IMG/VR virus record: IMGVR_UViG_3300044700_000019 | Coordinates: 1 to 34,175 of that record | Origin: a virus | Reading direction: 5' to 3' (one strand) | Length of the DNA stretch: 34,175 bases | Shown here: positions 14,381 to 25,000 of the stretch, one piece after another | Layout: each line of letters opens with the position of its first letter | Position numbering within the stretch: the first letter of the stretch is position 1 | The notes under the pieces: generated by a model | Databases searched by the model: none | The model's input: only the letters and a program-made list of their open reading frames with translations | What the model was told of the DNA's origin: nothing | Translations under genes and position numbers: made by a program

Positions 14381-14517
14381 TTCCCCTCCAATGAATCGTT
14401 TGGTGGATTAAAAAATTTTCTATTTCCGCAAAGCATGCAATATGTTTCTAGGTGCATAGGAGAACTATACTGTCTGTCAACAAACATTCTTCCCTTACAT
14501 CTTGAACATCTTAGCAT
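14326..14517 (-). CDS. 63-residue zinc ribbon protein
   Basis: The ATG at 14517 overlaps the stop of the tail gene upstream as TGATG. A TTG one codon earlier is unlikely as the start. The protein has a clean four-cysteine zinc ribbon, C4-x2-C7 (CSRC) and C27-x2-C30 (CMLC), in its first half and a basic helical tail (KWLLKKEALKAK). Its last part overlaps the HTH gene by 55 bases in another frame. Small zinc ribbons like this are frequent in actinobacteriophages, with no known function. It may bind nucleic acid or a host transcription component. Confidence 0.78.
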   Translation of the reverse strand: MLRCSRCKGRMFVDRQYSSPMHLETYCMLCGNRKFFNPPNDSLEGKWLLKKEALKAKATISPL

Positions 14518-14960
14518 CAATTTGGAATGCCAATTACTATGATGTTTAGTGCAACCGTTACATCCCCAGTTTCATTAAATGTTACTACGCCCTCAAGTTT
14601 TGTGGTGCTTACAGTTTTTAAAACAACTGAAACATTTTTACCAGCAGAAGTGTTTGCAACATTTAACGGTGTGGCAACTGCAATAGGGGTATACTTAAAA
14701 GCAGTATTAAAGTCATAAGAAAAGGCAACAGAGTCTCCCTTTGTCTTGCTTGCGCTGTTTACAATCTCTTTATATCCACCAATTATTTTTGCATCTGATG
14801 TTCTTGCGCTTTCTTGCCTGTTAGTACCAGCGACATCCACAGTAACATATTTTGAAAGGGTGGTTGGTGTGGCTGCAATTAATTTATTAAGAGATTCTAC
14901 AACTGTATACAGATATCCAACATCTAGTGGTTGGCCACGCTCAGGTAATGGAATAGTCAT
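14517..14960 (-). CDS. Minor tail protein / tail tip or fibre protein candidate
   Basis: This 147-residue protein has a helical N-terminus (DVGYLYTVVESLNKLIA) followed by a Ser/Thr/Val-rich beta domain with many short strands, as in phage fibre tips. It is the last structural-type gene of the tail block. The ATG has no Shine-Dalgarno, but an extended -10 (TGGTATAAT) lies exactly six bases before it, overlapping the stop of the preceding gene. It may be expressed separately from the rest of the tail. There is no receptor-binding signature, so the role is inferred from context and composition. Confidence 0.65.
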   Translation of the reverse strand: MTIPLPERGQPLDVGYLYTVVESLNKLIAATPTTLSKYVTVDVAGTNRQESARTSDAKIIGGYKEIVNSASKTKGDSVAFSYDFNTAFKYTPIAVATPLNVANTSAGKNVSVVLKTVSTTKLEGVVTFNETGDVTVALNIIVIGIPN

Positions 14961-14966
14961 ACTACT

Positions 14967-14975
14967 ATTATACCA
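14967..14975 (-). promoter_or_regulatory. Extended -10 promoter candidate, leaderless geometry
   Basis: The minus strand reads TGGTATAATAGTAGTATG. This is a perfect extended -10 (TGG plus TATAAT), six bases, then the ATG at 14960. The expected transcription start is the A of ATG. The element overlaps the stop codon of the upstream tail gene, and no ribosome binding site is present. It is nearly identical to the sequence before the oxygenase gene at 5499. Confidence 0.55.
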
Positions 14976-15423
14976 CTAGGCTGATCGAATTAGATTCAAA
15001 AATTTTGGCATGTTCAAACTTTTTTGTAGGAAATGTTGGAATCTGAACACAAACCTTGACAGATGTTGCACCTTGTTTTGCCAATACAGTATATGCTGGG
15101 GCAAGAACTCTTTTTTCATATACCCAGTCAGCACTGTCCCATTTCAAATATACATCAAACTCGTTATTTATATCTGCTGTTGGAGTCCATGCTATAGATA
15201 TAATTTTTTTAGTTGCGTCTAATCCTATTGCAAAATTTACTGCTGTAGTATCATTATCTATATAAGGAAGCACTGGCAATTTATACTGAGGAGACCAGTG
15301 AGAGTTTCTGTTTCTATCTTCTGAAACAATCCTGTATCTAACAATATAAGATTCTGTGTCTCCACTGTAGGCTGGTAGTTTAGCCTTTGGAATAATTACC
15401 CTTTTTATTTTTTCTGTTGCCAT
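14968..15423 (-). CDS. Minor tail protein, fibronectin-III-like beta sandwich candidate
   Basis: A 151-residue protein with beta-strand patterns typical of Ig/FN3 domains: a segment ESYIVRYRIVSEDRNRNSHWS, in which the tyrosines and tryptophan are placed as in FN3 repeats, later IISIAWTPTAD and NEFDVYLKWD. These modules decorate phage tails and help contact cell-surface sugars. It is joined to the preceding tail gene by a TAATG overlap at 15423. There is no signal peptide or cysteine cluster. The domain call is from pattern only. Confidence 0.68.
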   Translation of the reverse strand: MATEKIKRVIIPKAKLPAYSGDTESYIVRYRIVSEDRNRNSHWSPQYKLPVLPYIDNDTTAVNFAIGLDATKKIISIAWTPTADINNEFDVYLKWDSADWVYEKRVLAPAYTVLAKQGATSVKVCVQIPTFPTKKFEHAKIFESNSISLVV

Positions 15424-16589
15424 TATAAAACACCAATGTTAAACCTAAACTCAACGAAGTTTGTGCTGTTAGCAAGTTTAGTAATTGGTCTTGCCTGTAC
15501 ATTTTTTATAACAGAGTATCCAACTAAACCATAAAGGACATTTAGATCATCTGTATTTTCAATTCTTAAAGCATCTAGCGCTACATAAAAATCAGAAGAT
15601 GGGTTGTCATTTTGATCAAGTATACAAACACTAAACTTTACAGTATTAACAGCGGTCCAAGAAAAAGATCCAGACTTGGTAAGTTCTTGAAGTTGCTTAT
15701 TAATAATAAAATATCTATTAGTAGAAAAGTCATTTGATGCATGTCCTGTGGTGTGTGTTATATCTACTTCAAATCTAGCATACTGTCCAGTATTGTGAGC
15801 ATCGGCAGAGTCAAACTCTAAAAGAAGCATTACTCTTTTTGGATTGACTGTAGAATTTCCGTCTTTATTGATTACTGAGAATGCTAGTCTTAACTCATCA
15901 AGTGGTGATTGCCTATTTAAGTCAATATTGTTTCCATTTAAATGTATGTGCTCAGAGAAGTAGGTTGTACCCGATGTTGTCCAAGTTGGGACAATTGATA
16001 ACTTACCAAGTTGGCTTGACTGAATTTTTGAAGAATTTCCAGACATAAGAATAATATTATTTAAAAATCTACATCTTTCATTTCTGTCAAGTCGTGTGTC
16101 ATCAGTAAACAATCTGTTGTCTGCGTTTGTTTGAAAAACCTTTTCTGTCTCATTTATAACATTGTCTTCATCTGTTCCATCTAAAGGGTCATAAACAATC
16201 TTAATAGATGTTGCTTCTGTCGCTTTGTGGTATTCCCAGTTTTCGCTTTGAGTAAAAGAAAACAATGTTCTGCTGTCTAAAGCACCTGCAAAAGAGTTAG
16301 ATCCTGCTGAGTATACTCCAACTTCTGTAATTTCATATCTTTCATCTGATGGTAGTTCTGCTGTTAGAACAATCTTGTCATCGCCATCTTCATTTACAAA
16401 TCCCCTGGAAATAATAGGGACTCTTAGCATTTCAAAATCAAGGGATTTTTGATCTGAGTAATCCCCAAAAACTCCAGTTGAACTGTCAAGTGGCTTTGCT
16501 CCGCAGCCTATTGCAATATAAGAAGCGTACGCAGGAGACTGGCCAATAAGATATTTGGCTATAATAGACTTTCCTTTTTCTGTAATCAT
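15423..16589 (-). CDS. Minor tail protein / baseplate-tail fibre protein
   Basis: A 388-residue protein whose N-terminal region (ITEKGKSIIAKYLIGQSP, then YIAIGCGAKPL) and the later YEITEVGVYSAG are typical of the conserved base of tail-fibre proteins, in which the fibre is fixed to the tail tip. The C-terminal 250 residues are beta-rich with a jelly-roll-like feel (lengthy strands, a FEVDITHTTGHASNDF segment and an LRI region) and may bind the host surface. It sits within the TAATG-coupled tail operon. Exact placement in the virion is inferred from context. Confidence 0.75.
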   Translation of the reverse strand: MITEKGKSIIAKYLIGQSPAYASYIAIGCGAKPLDSSTGVFGDYSDQKSLDFEMLRVPIISRGFVNEDGDDKIVLTAELPSDERYEITEVGVYSAGSNSFAGALDSRTLFSFTQSENWEYHKATEATSIKIVYDPLDGTDEDNVINETEKVFQTNADNRLFTDDTRLDRNERCRFLNNIILMSGNSSKIQSSQLGKLSIVPTWTTSGTTYFSEHIHLNGNNIDLNRQSPLDELRLAFSVINKDGNSTVNPKRVMLLLEFDSADAHNTGQYARFEVDITHTTGHASNDFSTNRYFIINKQLQELTKSGSFSWTAVNTVKFSVCILDQNDNPSSDFYVALDALRIENTDDLNVLYGLVGYSVIKNVQARPITKLANSTNFVEFRFNIGVL

Positions 16590-17083
16590 TATATTGTCCC
16601 CTCATATATTGTACCACTAAGTAGTTCCCCAGAAATCAAAATCTGAACATCTACTTGTTCATCTGGCTCAAGATTAACTACCTCTATAACAAGATCTCCG
16701 CCAGAGTTTAAGTACACAGTCTTTTTGCCTGGCCCAGTTCCTTCTAATGGCAAAGACTTTTCAATCTTAATAGGAAAATTCTTAAATATAGTAACAGAAG
16801 TATCTTGAAGGTTAAGTATGTTCTGTGGGTTGTATTGCAAATAAAGGCTGCTTATGTTTTTAATTGGTTGATAGGAAATTGTCTGGCCAGATATTAAGTC
16901 ATTTCTAGACAAAGTTATTAGTTCATGTCCACCTATGTCTTCAAATATTAAATCTACCATTAATTGTTCTGGAAGAACATCGTCCTTAAAAACAAACAAG
17001 TCTGGTGTGGCTACCTTGACTGCTGGATACGCTGCAGATGTACTATTATTGGAAGGTTGTGGAGATGTTGCTTCTGTTGACAT
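16589..17083 (-). CDS. Minor structural protein, tail tip region
   Basis: This 164-residue protein begins with a disordered Ser/Thr/Pro-rich stretch (residues 1-20) and continues as a beta-rich domain ending in VQILISGELLSG. No catalytic motif, membrane segment or cysteine pair is seen. The gene is fused by TAATG overlaps to both neighbours (17083 and 16589), so it is translated with the hub protein and the fibre protein and most likely belongs to the same tip assembly. I do not recognise a family. Confidence 0.68.
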   Translation of the reverse strand: MSTEATSPQPSNNSTSAAYPAVKVATPDLFVFKDDVLPEQLMVDLIFEDIGGHELITLSRNDLISGQTISYQPIKNISSLYLQYNPQNILNLQDTSVTIFKNFPIKIEKSLPLEGTGPGKKTVYLNSGGDLVIEVVNLEPDEQVDVQILISGELLSGTIYEGTI

Positions 17084-20000
17084 TAGACCACCTCACTCAA
17101 GTATAGCGTCATATCTGGACCCTTTTCTGATTTTGAATACTGGATACTGTAAACGATAAACCTATCATTTCCACCCTTATTAATTCCATTTTCAAAATAA
17201 TCAACCTTTACGATATCTCCAAGTTGCACTGTTGGCAATGCAAAAACTTTTACGCCAATGCTTCTTCTTGGTTTCATAATTTTTGATATTGTCCACTTCA
17301 TCAAATCATTTGCGTCGTCCTGAGTCTGGACATACGGAACATTTAGGTTAAAGTCTTTTGTACCATAGGTAAGTCTGCTAACTTTTATATCTTCATAATC
17401 TTTTTTTGCTTTAAGTGGTGATTCTATCACTACCCCATTGCTAATGTTTGGATCTGCTAAGTTAGAAAGTTTAGAAAAATATTCGTCAACCTTTAAAGAG
17501 TTTTGAGATGCCTGAGTAAATGTTACCCCTTGAATTCTTAGATAGTTGCCAGAAGTTGAGTCTAGGCTTAAGAATGTGTCAGTTGAATTAAATACCATAA
17601 ACTCTGCCCCATACGATCCCGCTCTAAATCCAGATATAGTATAACCCTTTAGGCTGTTAAATGTTGGAGACATTTTTGCATGAAGTGCAGGCCAGGCCTT
17701 GTCATATCTTACATTAAACAAAGATGCTTCACGCATGATAGTTCCGAATTCTTCAAAATATATATTGTGTGAAGGAGAGTCTGAAGACTCAATACCAGAT
17801 AAATATGTTGATTGAACAATACCACTCATTGAGTATTTTCTAAAAGACTCATTTACGGTTAAGTCTCCATCATCAAAGATTGAGTTTACTGGTGTGCTTA
17901 ATGCATAAGCAGTATTTTTTGAATAGTTATGAGAAATAGCAAATACATTTTCAAACATCATCCTTGATCCACCTCTTACGAAAAGAGCCATATTATTATA
18001 TATTGGAAGAGGAGATATATCGTCTACAGTTTTTATCAGGGTATTGTTTATGTAAAGAAAAAATCTTCTAATAGAACCAATGTCCTGATACTCTACAGAC
18101 AAATCATAGACTGTTGGGTTCTCTTCTGCTGCTACTCTGTACTGACCAACAAAGTTTCCATCGTCTACTGTTATGCTTGTTAGTCCTTCCCAAAGTTTTA
18201 CTGGAACTGCGTTGTCTCTAGCATCTTTTAATATTTTATAAAAGAAAACATTGTTTACATTTGAATTTTCTTTATTGGTTAGTCCAGAGGATCCAAGGGC
18301 TGCAATTTCAAAATAGTATCCATTATTTGTTTCTGGATTTATTAGTACGGCCATGCCACCACCACCGCCAGATATGCTTATGCTTTTTGATGGATCGTCT
18401 CCTGGTATGACATAGTATGTTGAGTTTCCAGTAGAAGTTTGACTAGAGTCAAGATTGTTTTCTATTTTTCCAACTATTCTTACTCTTGTACCAAAATGTG
18501 TAAACTTGTTTGAAAGTTTTTTATATACATATGAAACAAACTGGTTTGGAGTTGGATATGTTGTAAGTCCTGGGCCTGTAATTACCAACGCAGAAGATTG
18601 CACAGAGCCACTCTGTGTACTCTGTAGTGTATTAACAACAGACTGATCTATGTATGTAGAAGATAGGAAATTTTTAATAACTCCATTTCTTGTTGTTTTT
18701 TTGGCAAGGTCATTACTTGTTGATGGGGTACTAACAGGGGGTGTTCCAAGATTAACAAAAGCAGTAAGGCCTGCAGCGCCTTGAGATAATCCTTCTGCAC
18801 TTGTTGGAAGTTCTGAGGCAGATGAATTAAAAAGAACATCGGACTTCATAGTAACTCCACGAAGATTTGCGTTGTCATACCAGTAAGGGTTTAGCCCAGC
18901 ACTATGAGAAACAATTGGCGTTCCAAATTGACCTCTACCATGCTTAGCCACCTCTCCATTTCTTAATTTTAATACTCCTCCAACTTCTTCATAGTTTGGC
19001 TCGGCATATATTCTTACAGACCCAGTTGGGTACAACTTTCCATTGAATGGAACCTTTGAAAGATAAGAAGAGTATTCCTGAACATCTGTAATCCAAACAT
19101 TTCCAACTCCAGCAACATTGTACTCTACTGCATCATATTTAATAATCTCTCCATTTGCATAAAAATATCCATTGTATCTTGACATCATGTATACGGCTTC
19201 GCCAAAATTCATTGTGTTATTTTGTAGCACACGATTTACAACTACTGGCTTTTGATCTGAAAGGTTTGAGTTAAGGGGTATTGCTGCTAACATGTATGTT
19301 GACTGGCTTCCTACCTGTCCATTTGAGGATTTAAGATTTTCTTCCCCAGTTACTTCCCACAACAAAACTGGCTTATATGTGTAAGTTCTGTCATAATCAA
19401 TTAGCATTGACTGACGAACAGAAGATATGGATCTTTGAATAGATCTTGCTGTGTATGTAATTGCGCCATCGTTATATGGCTGCGTTTCTTTTGTTGTAAA
19501 CTCAATAATGTTAGCAAGTTTGTTATTGCTATGAAAATTATTTACAATACCATTCTTCGTCTGATCCTTTGTTCCATACAAAGTAATGTCTGTTTCTCTT
19601 TCAGTTAAAGATGGCATCATGTAGTTCTTGCTCATTGTTATAAAGTTATTATACTCATCAAAAAACATTGCTGTCTGTGTAGAAATTGCTATATCCTCCA
19701 AGACTTGTGCAACGCTTGTGTCTGGTGGAACAAAGAAATATGGAATAATCATTTCTTTTTCTCCAGCAATTCTTCGGAATGTGTAATTTGAAAATCCTGT
19801 TGAGTCTAACAATAATGATATTGCAGAACTTGTTGAAACATTTGTTAATAACATTTGTGGAGCAATAGAAGACTCTAGATGAAAGAACATATCTCTTAGA
19901 GTAATATCTGCCATCTTGTCTGAGTTTGAAACCTCTGGAAATGACTCTGAATACATTGTCTTTATTGGAATGTAGTAATCGTATCCCCCCAGATCAACAA

Positions 20001-21420
20001 CTATGTCATAAAATTTAAATTGTATGTTTCTAGAAAGATAATTTCTAATAATACTATTTGGGTTTATTTCAGAAAAAGAATCATCAAAATCAAAAATCTT
20101 TAATTTGCCTGTAGATGCCAAGAGTTGTCCAACAGGTAGACCACTAATTCCCAAATCTGAAGCACTTTTTGTTACAGAAAAATCAACCACCATGTTAGTA
20201 ATATTCGCTGAAAGTCTTGGAGATATTTCAATAAGGTCAAATGTAGAATCTACCTTTGTCATAGTGTCTACAACAATTCTGATACCACGAACATTTTCAA
20301 ATTCACGGTATTTTTTTGAACTCTCAGAAGGAGATATATAATAACTTGGGCTTGTAAAGTCTGTAACAAAGTTTGTTAGTCTTGAAGTTTCTTCTTCTGC
20401 AAGTTGCCATCCATATGATGGAACAAATGTTTCATAAATGCCATCGTTCCAAATATAAAATCTTCCAATTTCATTTGGATTTTCAATAAGTAAGTAAGCA
20501 TATCCATCAATATTTTTATCTGGAAGAACAGTGGTTGAAGATATTGTTTCGGCAAATGAGAATATTTTCTTATACTTATCTGGTACTTTTAAACCATACA
20601 TAAGTTCTACATATCCATCGGAACCAATAATTGGAGTTCCATCAGGCCTGGTTGTAGTTGCATTAAAAGACATTGTGTCTACCCAGTTATTGTTTTTTAG
20701 TGTTTGAATCTTCCATTTTTTTGGAGTTGCTTTATTTGAATCACCGTAGAATGGATCTAAAAATGTTTTTCCATCCCATGTAAATGAGCCAAAATTTATG
20801 TCTCCTGTATGCGTTTGCATCTTTACAACAATCCTGTTTGTTGGAATGTCATTTTTGTAAACTACAAACGGAGCCGTGTCTTCTATAGAGTCTTGTCCAT
20901 TGACTATCTTATTGGCAACACCGTATTCAATGCTGTCTTCTTTTCGGTATGATGTCCAGTACTTAAATGAATCTTCTCTATCTGCCATATAATATCTTGG
21001 TCTATTGGCCATACTAACATTTGAATGATGGATATAAGATTTTCTCATAAACCTTGCTTTGTTGATTCCAGACCTTGGCCTAAACTGATTAAAACAATCT
21101 TCTAAAGAATATATCATATTAAACTTTTCTTTTTTTGTTAATATCGTTGTTGGAATATTTTCATTTTCTTCATCTAGTCCACCGTCAATTTTTACATCTG
21201 AGTCAGTTGCGTTTGTGTAATATCCTCCATCATCATTCATATCAAAGGTGTTTGGTAATAGTGAAAACTTTGATTCTGCTTGTGTTGGTCTATATCTATA
21301 GTTTCCAATTTTTTCTATATTGGATGCAATGTTCATATTCCATTCAGCAATAACTGCAGAACGGCTTCTAATTGTTTGAGACTCTTCTAGGTGTTTCTGA
21401 AGTTCTTCATTTTTAAACAT
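17083..21420 (-). CDS. Large tail hub / Tal-like minor tail protein
   Basis: The start is the ATG at 21420, which overlaps the preceding stop as TAATG behind GGAAG; an upstream in-frame extension inside the previous gene is not supported. The protein has 1445 residues. It has a charged N-terminal helix (KNEELQKHLEESQTIRSRS), many beta domains, a region at about 1010-1160 that looks like a concanavalin/LamG-type lectin sandwich (FFLYINNTLIKTVDD, later MMFENVFAIS), and a C-terminus (PTVQLGDIVKVDYF, later FIVYSIQYSK) like the hub fold of tail-tip proteins. It probably forms the tip complex and binds cell-surface glycan. No peptidase or lysozyme motif was noticed. Confidence 0.82.
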   Translation of the reverse strand: MFKNEELQKHLEESQTIRSRSAVIAEWNMNIASNIEKIGNYRYRPTQAESKFSLLPNTFDMNDDGGYYTNATDSDVKIDGGLDEENENIPTTILTKKEKFNMIYSLEDCFNQFRPRSGINKARFMRKSYIHHSNVSMANRPRYYMADREDSFKYWTSYRKEDSIEYGVANKIVNGQDSIEDTAPFVVYKNDIPTNRIVVKMQTHTGDINFGSFTWDGKTFLDPFYGDSNKATPKKWKIQTLKNNNWVDTMSFNATTTRPDGTPIIGSDGYVELMYGLKVPDKYKKIFSFAETISSTTVLPDKNIDGYAYLLIENPNEIGRFYIWNDGIYETFVPSYGWQLAEEETSRLTNFVTDFTSPSYYISPSESSKKYREFENVRGIRIVVDTMTKVDSTFDLIEISPRLSANITNMVVDFSVTKSASDLGISGLPVGQLLASTGKLKIFDFDDSFSEINPNSIIRNYLSRNIQFKFYDIVVDLGGYDYYIPIKTMYSESFPEVSNSDKMADITLRDMFFHLESSIAPQMLLTNVSTSSAISLLLDSTGFSNYTFRRIAGEKEMIIPYFFVPPDTSVAQVLEDIAISTQTAMFFDEYNNFITMSKNYMMPSLTERETDITLYGTKDQTKNGIVNNFHSNNKLANIIEFTTKETQPYNDGAITYTARSIQRSISSVRQSMLIDYDRTYTYKPVLLWEVTGEENLKSSNGQVGSQSTYMLAAIPLNSNLSDQKPVVVNRVLQNNTMNFGEAVYMMSRYNGYFYANGEIIKYDAVEYNVAGVGNVWITDVQEYSSYLSKVPFNGKLYPTGSVRIYAEPNYEEVGGVLKLRNGEVAKHGRGQFGTPIVSHSAGLNPYWYDNANLRGVTMKSDVLFNSSASELPTSAEGLSQGAAGLTAFVNLGTPPVSTPSTSNDLAKKTTRNGVIKNFLSSTYIDQSVVNTLQSTQSGSVQSSALVITGPGLTTYPTPNQFVSYVYKKLSNKFTHFGTRVRIVGKIENNLDSSQTSTGNSTYYVIPGDDPSKSISISGGGGGMAVLINPETNNGYYFEIAALGSSGLTNKENSNVNNVFFYKILKDARDNAVPVKLWEGLTSITVDDGNFVGQYRVAAEENPTVYDLSVEYQDIGSIRRFFLYINNTLIKTVDDISPLPIYNNMALFVRGGSRMMFENVFAISHNYSKNTAYALSTPVNSIFDDGDLTVNESFRKYSMSGIVQSTYLSGIESSDSPSHNIYFEEFGTIMREASLFNVRYDKAWPALHAKMSPTFNSLKGYTISGFRAGSYGAEFMVFNSTDTFLSLDSTSGNYLRIQGVTFTQASQNSLKVDEYFSKLSNLADPNISNGVVIESPLKAKKDYEDIKVSRLTYGTKDFNLNVPYVQTQDDANDLMKWTISKIMKPRRSIGVKVFALPTVQLGDIVKVDYFENGINKGGNDRFIVYSIQYSKSEKGPDMTLYLSEVV

Positions 21421-22076
21421 TATGCTTCTTCCAAAGAAATAGAGACATTCCAAAAGTCATGCTTCTGTCCTCTTTTTGCAACAGTATAATCAAACTTTGA
21501 AATATATACCTCTACTATTTCATTGTATTGGTTTAGGTGTCCATATGCTGCATTATTATCCCCAAAATTATTATACTTATCGTAGGCTAAAAACATCCAG
21601 AAAGATCCAGTGTGATTTTCGTACCAGTCAAGAAGTTCTCCTCCCCCTGCACCACCATCTACGGTGTACTGCTGAGGTGCTGCTGTAGGGGTCCCTGAAG
21701 CCCCTATAAGCGCACTTTTGCCTGTTGTGGTGTTAAAGTCTGGCCTTAATGCAAAAGCCCTTGAGGGCAGTTCATCCCATGAAAAATCAAAGTTCATCTT
21801 ATCAGCAATGTGGTATGAACGCATATGCCCATTAATCATTCTTTCTCTTTTTTCTATTCGGTTTGGGGTAACCTTAATCTCAGACCTATTGTGATCTGAC
21901 AGAATTAAAAATTCATCTATTGTTGCTGGGTCAGTAACAGAACCTGGATCTTGTCCAACTTCAAAACCATTTGGGACATATAGTCCATTAACAAGAGTTC
22001 CAGGATTATTAGAAAACAAAACAGCCTGTGGACGACCATACTTTCGTCTACCTGTCATGTATGTTGAAGTAGCCAT
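21420..22076 (-). CDS. Distal tail (Dit-position) minor tail protein
   Basis: This is a 218-residue protein directly after the tape measure gene, with its ATG overlapping the tape measure stop (TAATG). That is the usual position of the distal tail protein that caps the tube and carries the hub. The sequence is beta-rich, with a central part reading KMNFDFSWDELPSRAF and a late aromatic section (GSFWMFLAYDKYNNF) ending in a strand VEVYISKFDYTV. Similar proteins are found after the tape measure in actinobacteriophages. Dit identity is inferred from position; the sequence alone is not diagnostic. Confidence 0.75.
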   Translation of the reverse strand: MATSTYMTGRRKYGRPQAVLFSNNPGTLVNGLYVPNGFEVGQDPGSVTDPATIDEFLILSDHNRSEIKVTPNRIEKRERMINGHMRSYHIADKMNFDFSWDELPSRAFALRPDFNTTTGKSALIGASGTPTAAPQQYTVDGGAGGGELLDWYENHTGSFWMFLAYDKYNNFGDNNAAYGHLNQYNEIVEVYISKFDYTVAKRGQKHDFWNVSISLEEA

Positions 22077-25000
22077 TATATTCTAGTCCCTCTCATTCTT
22101 TGTGAATCTATCTGCTGTATTTGTGCAATGACAGTTCTGGCAATTTGATCTGGGCTTGCATCAGACTTAACATTAACACTTAGGTTATAATTATACACTG
22201 AATCTCCTACGCTTGAACCTGAATTGATTGCCTTCATCTTATCTGTACCGTGGCTATTTACAGCATATCTGCTCATTACAAATTCTCCTGGAGTTAGCAT
22301 TGCTGGAACTGTATCAGTTCCTCTTGCAAACCCTCCTGCTGCAAAATATTTAGGAACTAGACCTCCTCGTGAAAGACCACCAGTTCTTCCTTTGTAGTAA
22401 GCAGCAAGTTGATCTGCTCTTGCGTCTGCTGCTTCTTTTGCCTTAAATCTTGATATTGAGTTGACATGGTCTTGTATTGCTTTTGCTGCTGCGTCTGCTG
22501 CTTCTTTTGCTTTTATTTGTGCTGCTATAGATGCTGCTCCGATGGCCCCACTTTCTCCTGCTGCCAATTTAGTTGGAACAACACCTACGGTGGCCGTTAA
22601 CTTGGCTAACGCAATTGCTGTTGCTTCATCTGCTGCTTTTTTATCTGCTGCTGCTTTTAATGCAAGTGCAGCATCATCACCACCATAACCCTTTACCCAA
22701 CCCTTGTTGTCATCCCAACCATAATCTCCAATAGGCTTGTCTGGCTTCTTCCATCCACCCTTACCATCTGAAATCCATGCAGCGCCTGGTTGTTTTGCTG
22801 GATCAGTTACTGGTGGTGTAACTGGTGGTGTGACTGGTGGCAAACCAAGTGCTGCTCCATATGTAGTAATTATATGCTGAGTAATAGTTATAGACTTATC
22901 TTTAATATCATCATAAGATTTCTTAATAGAATCCCATGCACCCTTTATTGTTCCAGAAACTGAATTAACATTAGCAAGGGCTAAAGCAAGATCTCCCTTT
23001 GCAAGTTTTTCTGCAGCCTGTGCAGCCTTTAATGTCAAGTCCCACTCTGCTCTAGTCTGTCCCTGAATAATTCTGTTCTTATCATTTGCAGTAATTTGTG
23101 CTGCTAACAAATCACTCTGTGACTGTAGCGGAAGCAACTGATCATTAATTGCCTTAAGTTTGTTTTGTTGATCTAGTAATGTTCCAAATGTAATCTTAGC
23201 AATGGCATCTGTCTTAACTTGAATTGCATCAAGTGCTACCTGTCTAGATTGCTCTAGCGCATAGATAGAGTCTTGGATTTCAAGGATTTGCTTATCTACC
23301 GCTGCCTTTTTGAGTTCTAAGTCGTAAGTCTTCTGACTGATATCCCACTGCTCTTCCTCAATTTCTTTCTGAGACTTTCCGCTAACTCCACCACGAAGAC
23401 TACCAACCTCATTCTCTCTTGCTTTTTGTAAAGCATCTTGTGCGCTGGTTGCATAGTTTGCTGCATTGGAGGCTCGCATATCTTGAATTGCTTTTGCTGC
23501 TCCTGAAATATCTCCTTGTGAAAGGGCATCTGCCAAGCCAAGTTGCTGTTGCTGTTGGCTAATAATCTGCTGATTAATTTCAGAGACTTTTGTTAATGCT
23601 TCTTGTTGCTTATCATATTTTTCATTGATTGCTTCTGCAGCCTTGTTCATGACATCTAGGTCATGAGATAGTACTGCAGATCTTTCTTGTAAAGCCTGGA
23701 TTGGTCTAGTAAAGTTAAGTTCAGCACTTCTTGTTAACTTCTCAATATCTCTTTGCTTCTTTTCAATTGGTCTAGTAAAGTTTTCTTCAATCTTTCGTTG
23801 ATCTGCATCTACCTCTTTTTGCATATCATCAATTTGAGATTGAGTTTGGTTAATAGCATTTTGAGCAATCTTTGCTTGACTATTTAGATCTTCCATCTTG
23901 ACCTGGAGGCCAGCAAAGGTGTTTCCTTCTTTATTAGTAAGAGTATTTTCATCAATCATCTTATATGCATCAAACATTTCTGCTGCAGCATTTGCTGCAT
24001 TAATTATTTTTTCTTCTCTTGTTTGAGTAAATACAAGTTCAATAATTTTTCTTTCTGGTATATCTTCTATCTGTGAAAGCAAATGATTAAACTCATCCTG
24101 AGCATCTTTTGCAAGAGTACCAAAATTGTCCATACCATTAATCAGGGTGTCTAGCATTGCTGGGTCGGTAATTGCAGCACGGATTGCATCGGCGCTCATG
24201 CCAGCCTGTTGCATCATTGCTACGACTTCTGGAATTCTCTTTTGGTTGTCTGTAGTCTTTTGCAAATCTTTTTGACCAGCAACTGCTCCGTTGATCTGGT
24301 TTCTAATTCTTGCCTGCTTAGTTAGAGCAGCATTTGTTTCTAGTTCTGCTTTTGTTACCTTACCTGTAGCAATAAGAGTCTTATAGTTTTCATCTGCAAG
24401 CATTGTCTGAATATCTAGTTCATCAAACCCTAGGGCAAGGAGTTTTCCTCTTGCTGCAATTTCCTGTTTTGCCAATGTAAGAGACTGAAGTTGTGCCTTA
24501 TTGTAGTCTCCAATGATAGCCTTTTTATATCCCTGCTCCATGTCTCTACCCTTTTGGGTGAGAACGGTATCTCCTACTTTAAACTTCTGGTACTTAGTAA
24601 CCATCTTTCCAGTTTCAGGATCTAACTGGGTATACTTTTGCTTACCTTTTTTCTTTTTTACATCTGCTGCAGTTGCTGTATAAGCAAACTTCTTTAGGTC
24701 TTTTGTATCTAGCCCAGCAAGGTAGTCTGTAAATTGACTGGTCTGACCCATCTTAATTAACTGCTGCTCAAGACCACTAAACTTGTTTGCAATAGCCTTG
24801 CTTCCTGTTGCTGCGATGGCTCTTTGTAGTTCTTTAAATCCGCCTGCTGCATCAATTGCAGAGTTACGAACATTGCGAAGACGCTTCATTAGTTCGTCGT
24901 AAGTAGTGTCTCTGTCTGTTTTAGGGGTTTCAACAACTGGAAGTCCTGTCTTAGGATCAATTGACGGGTCAAGGTACGGTGTTAGGAGTGCATTTGCCTG

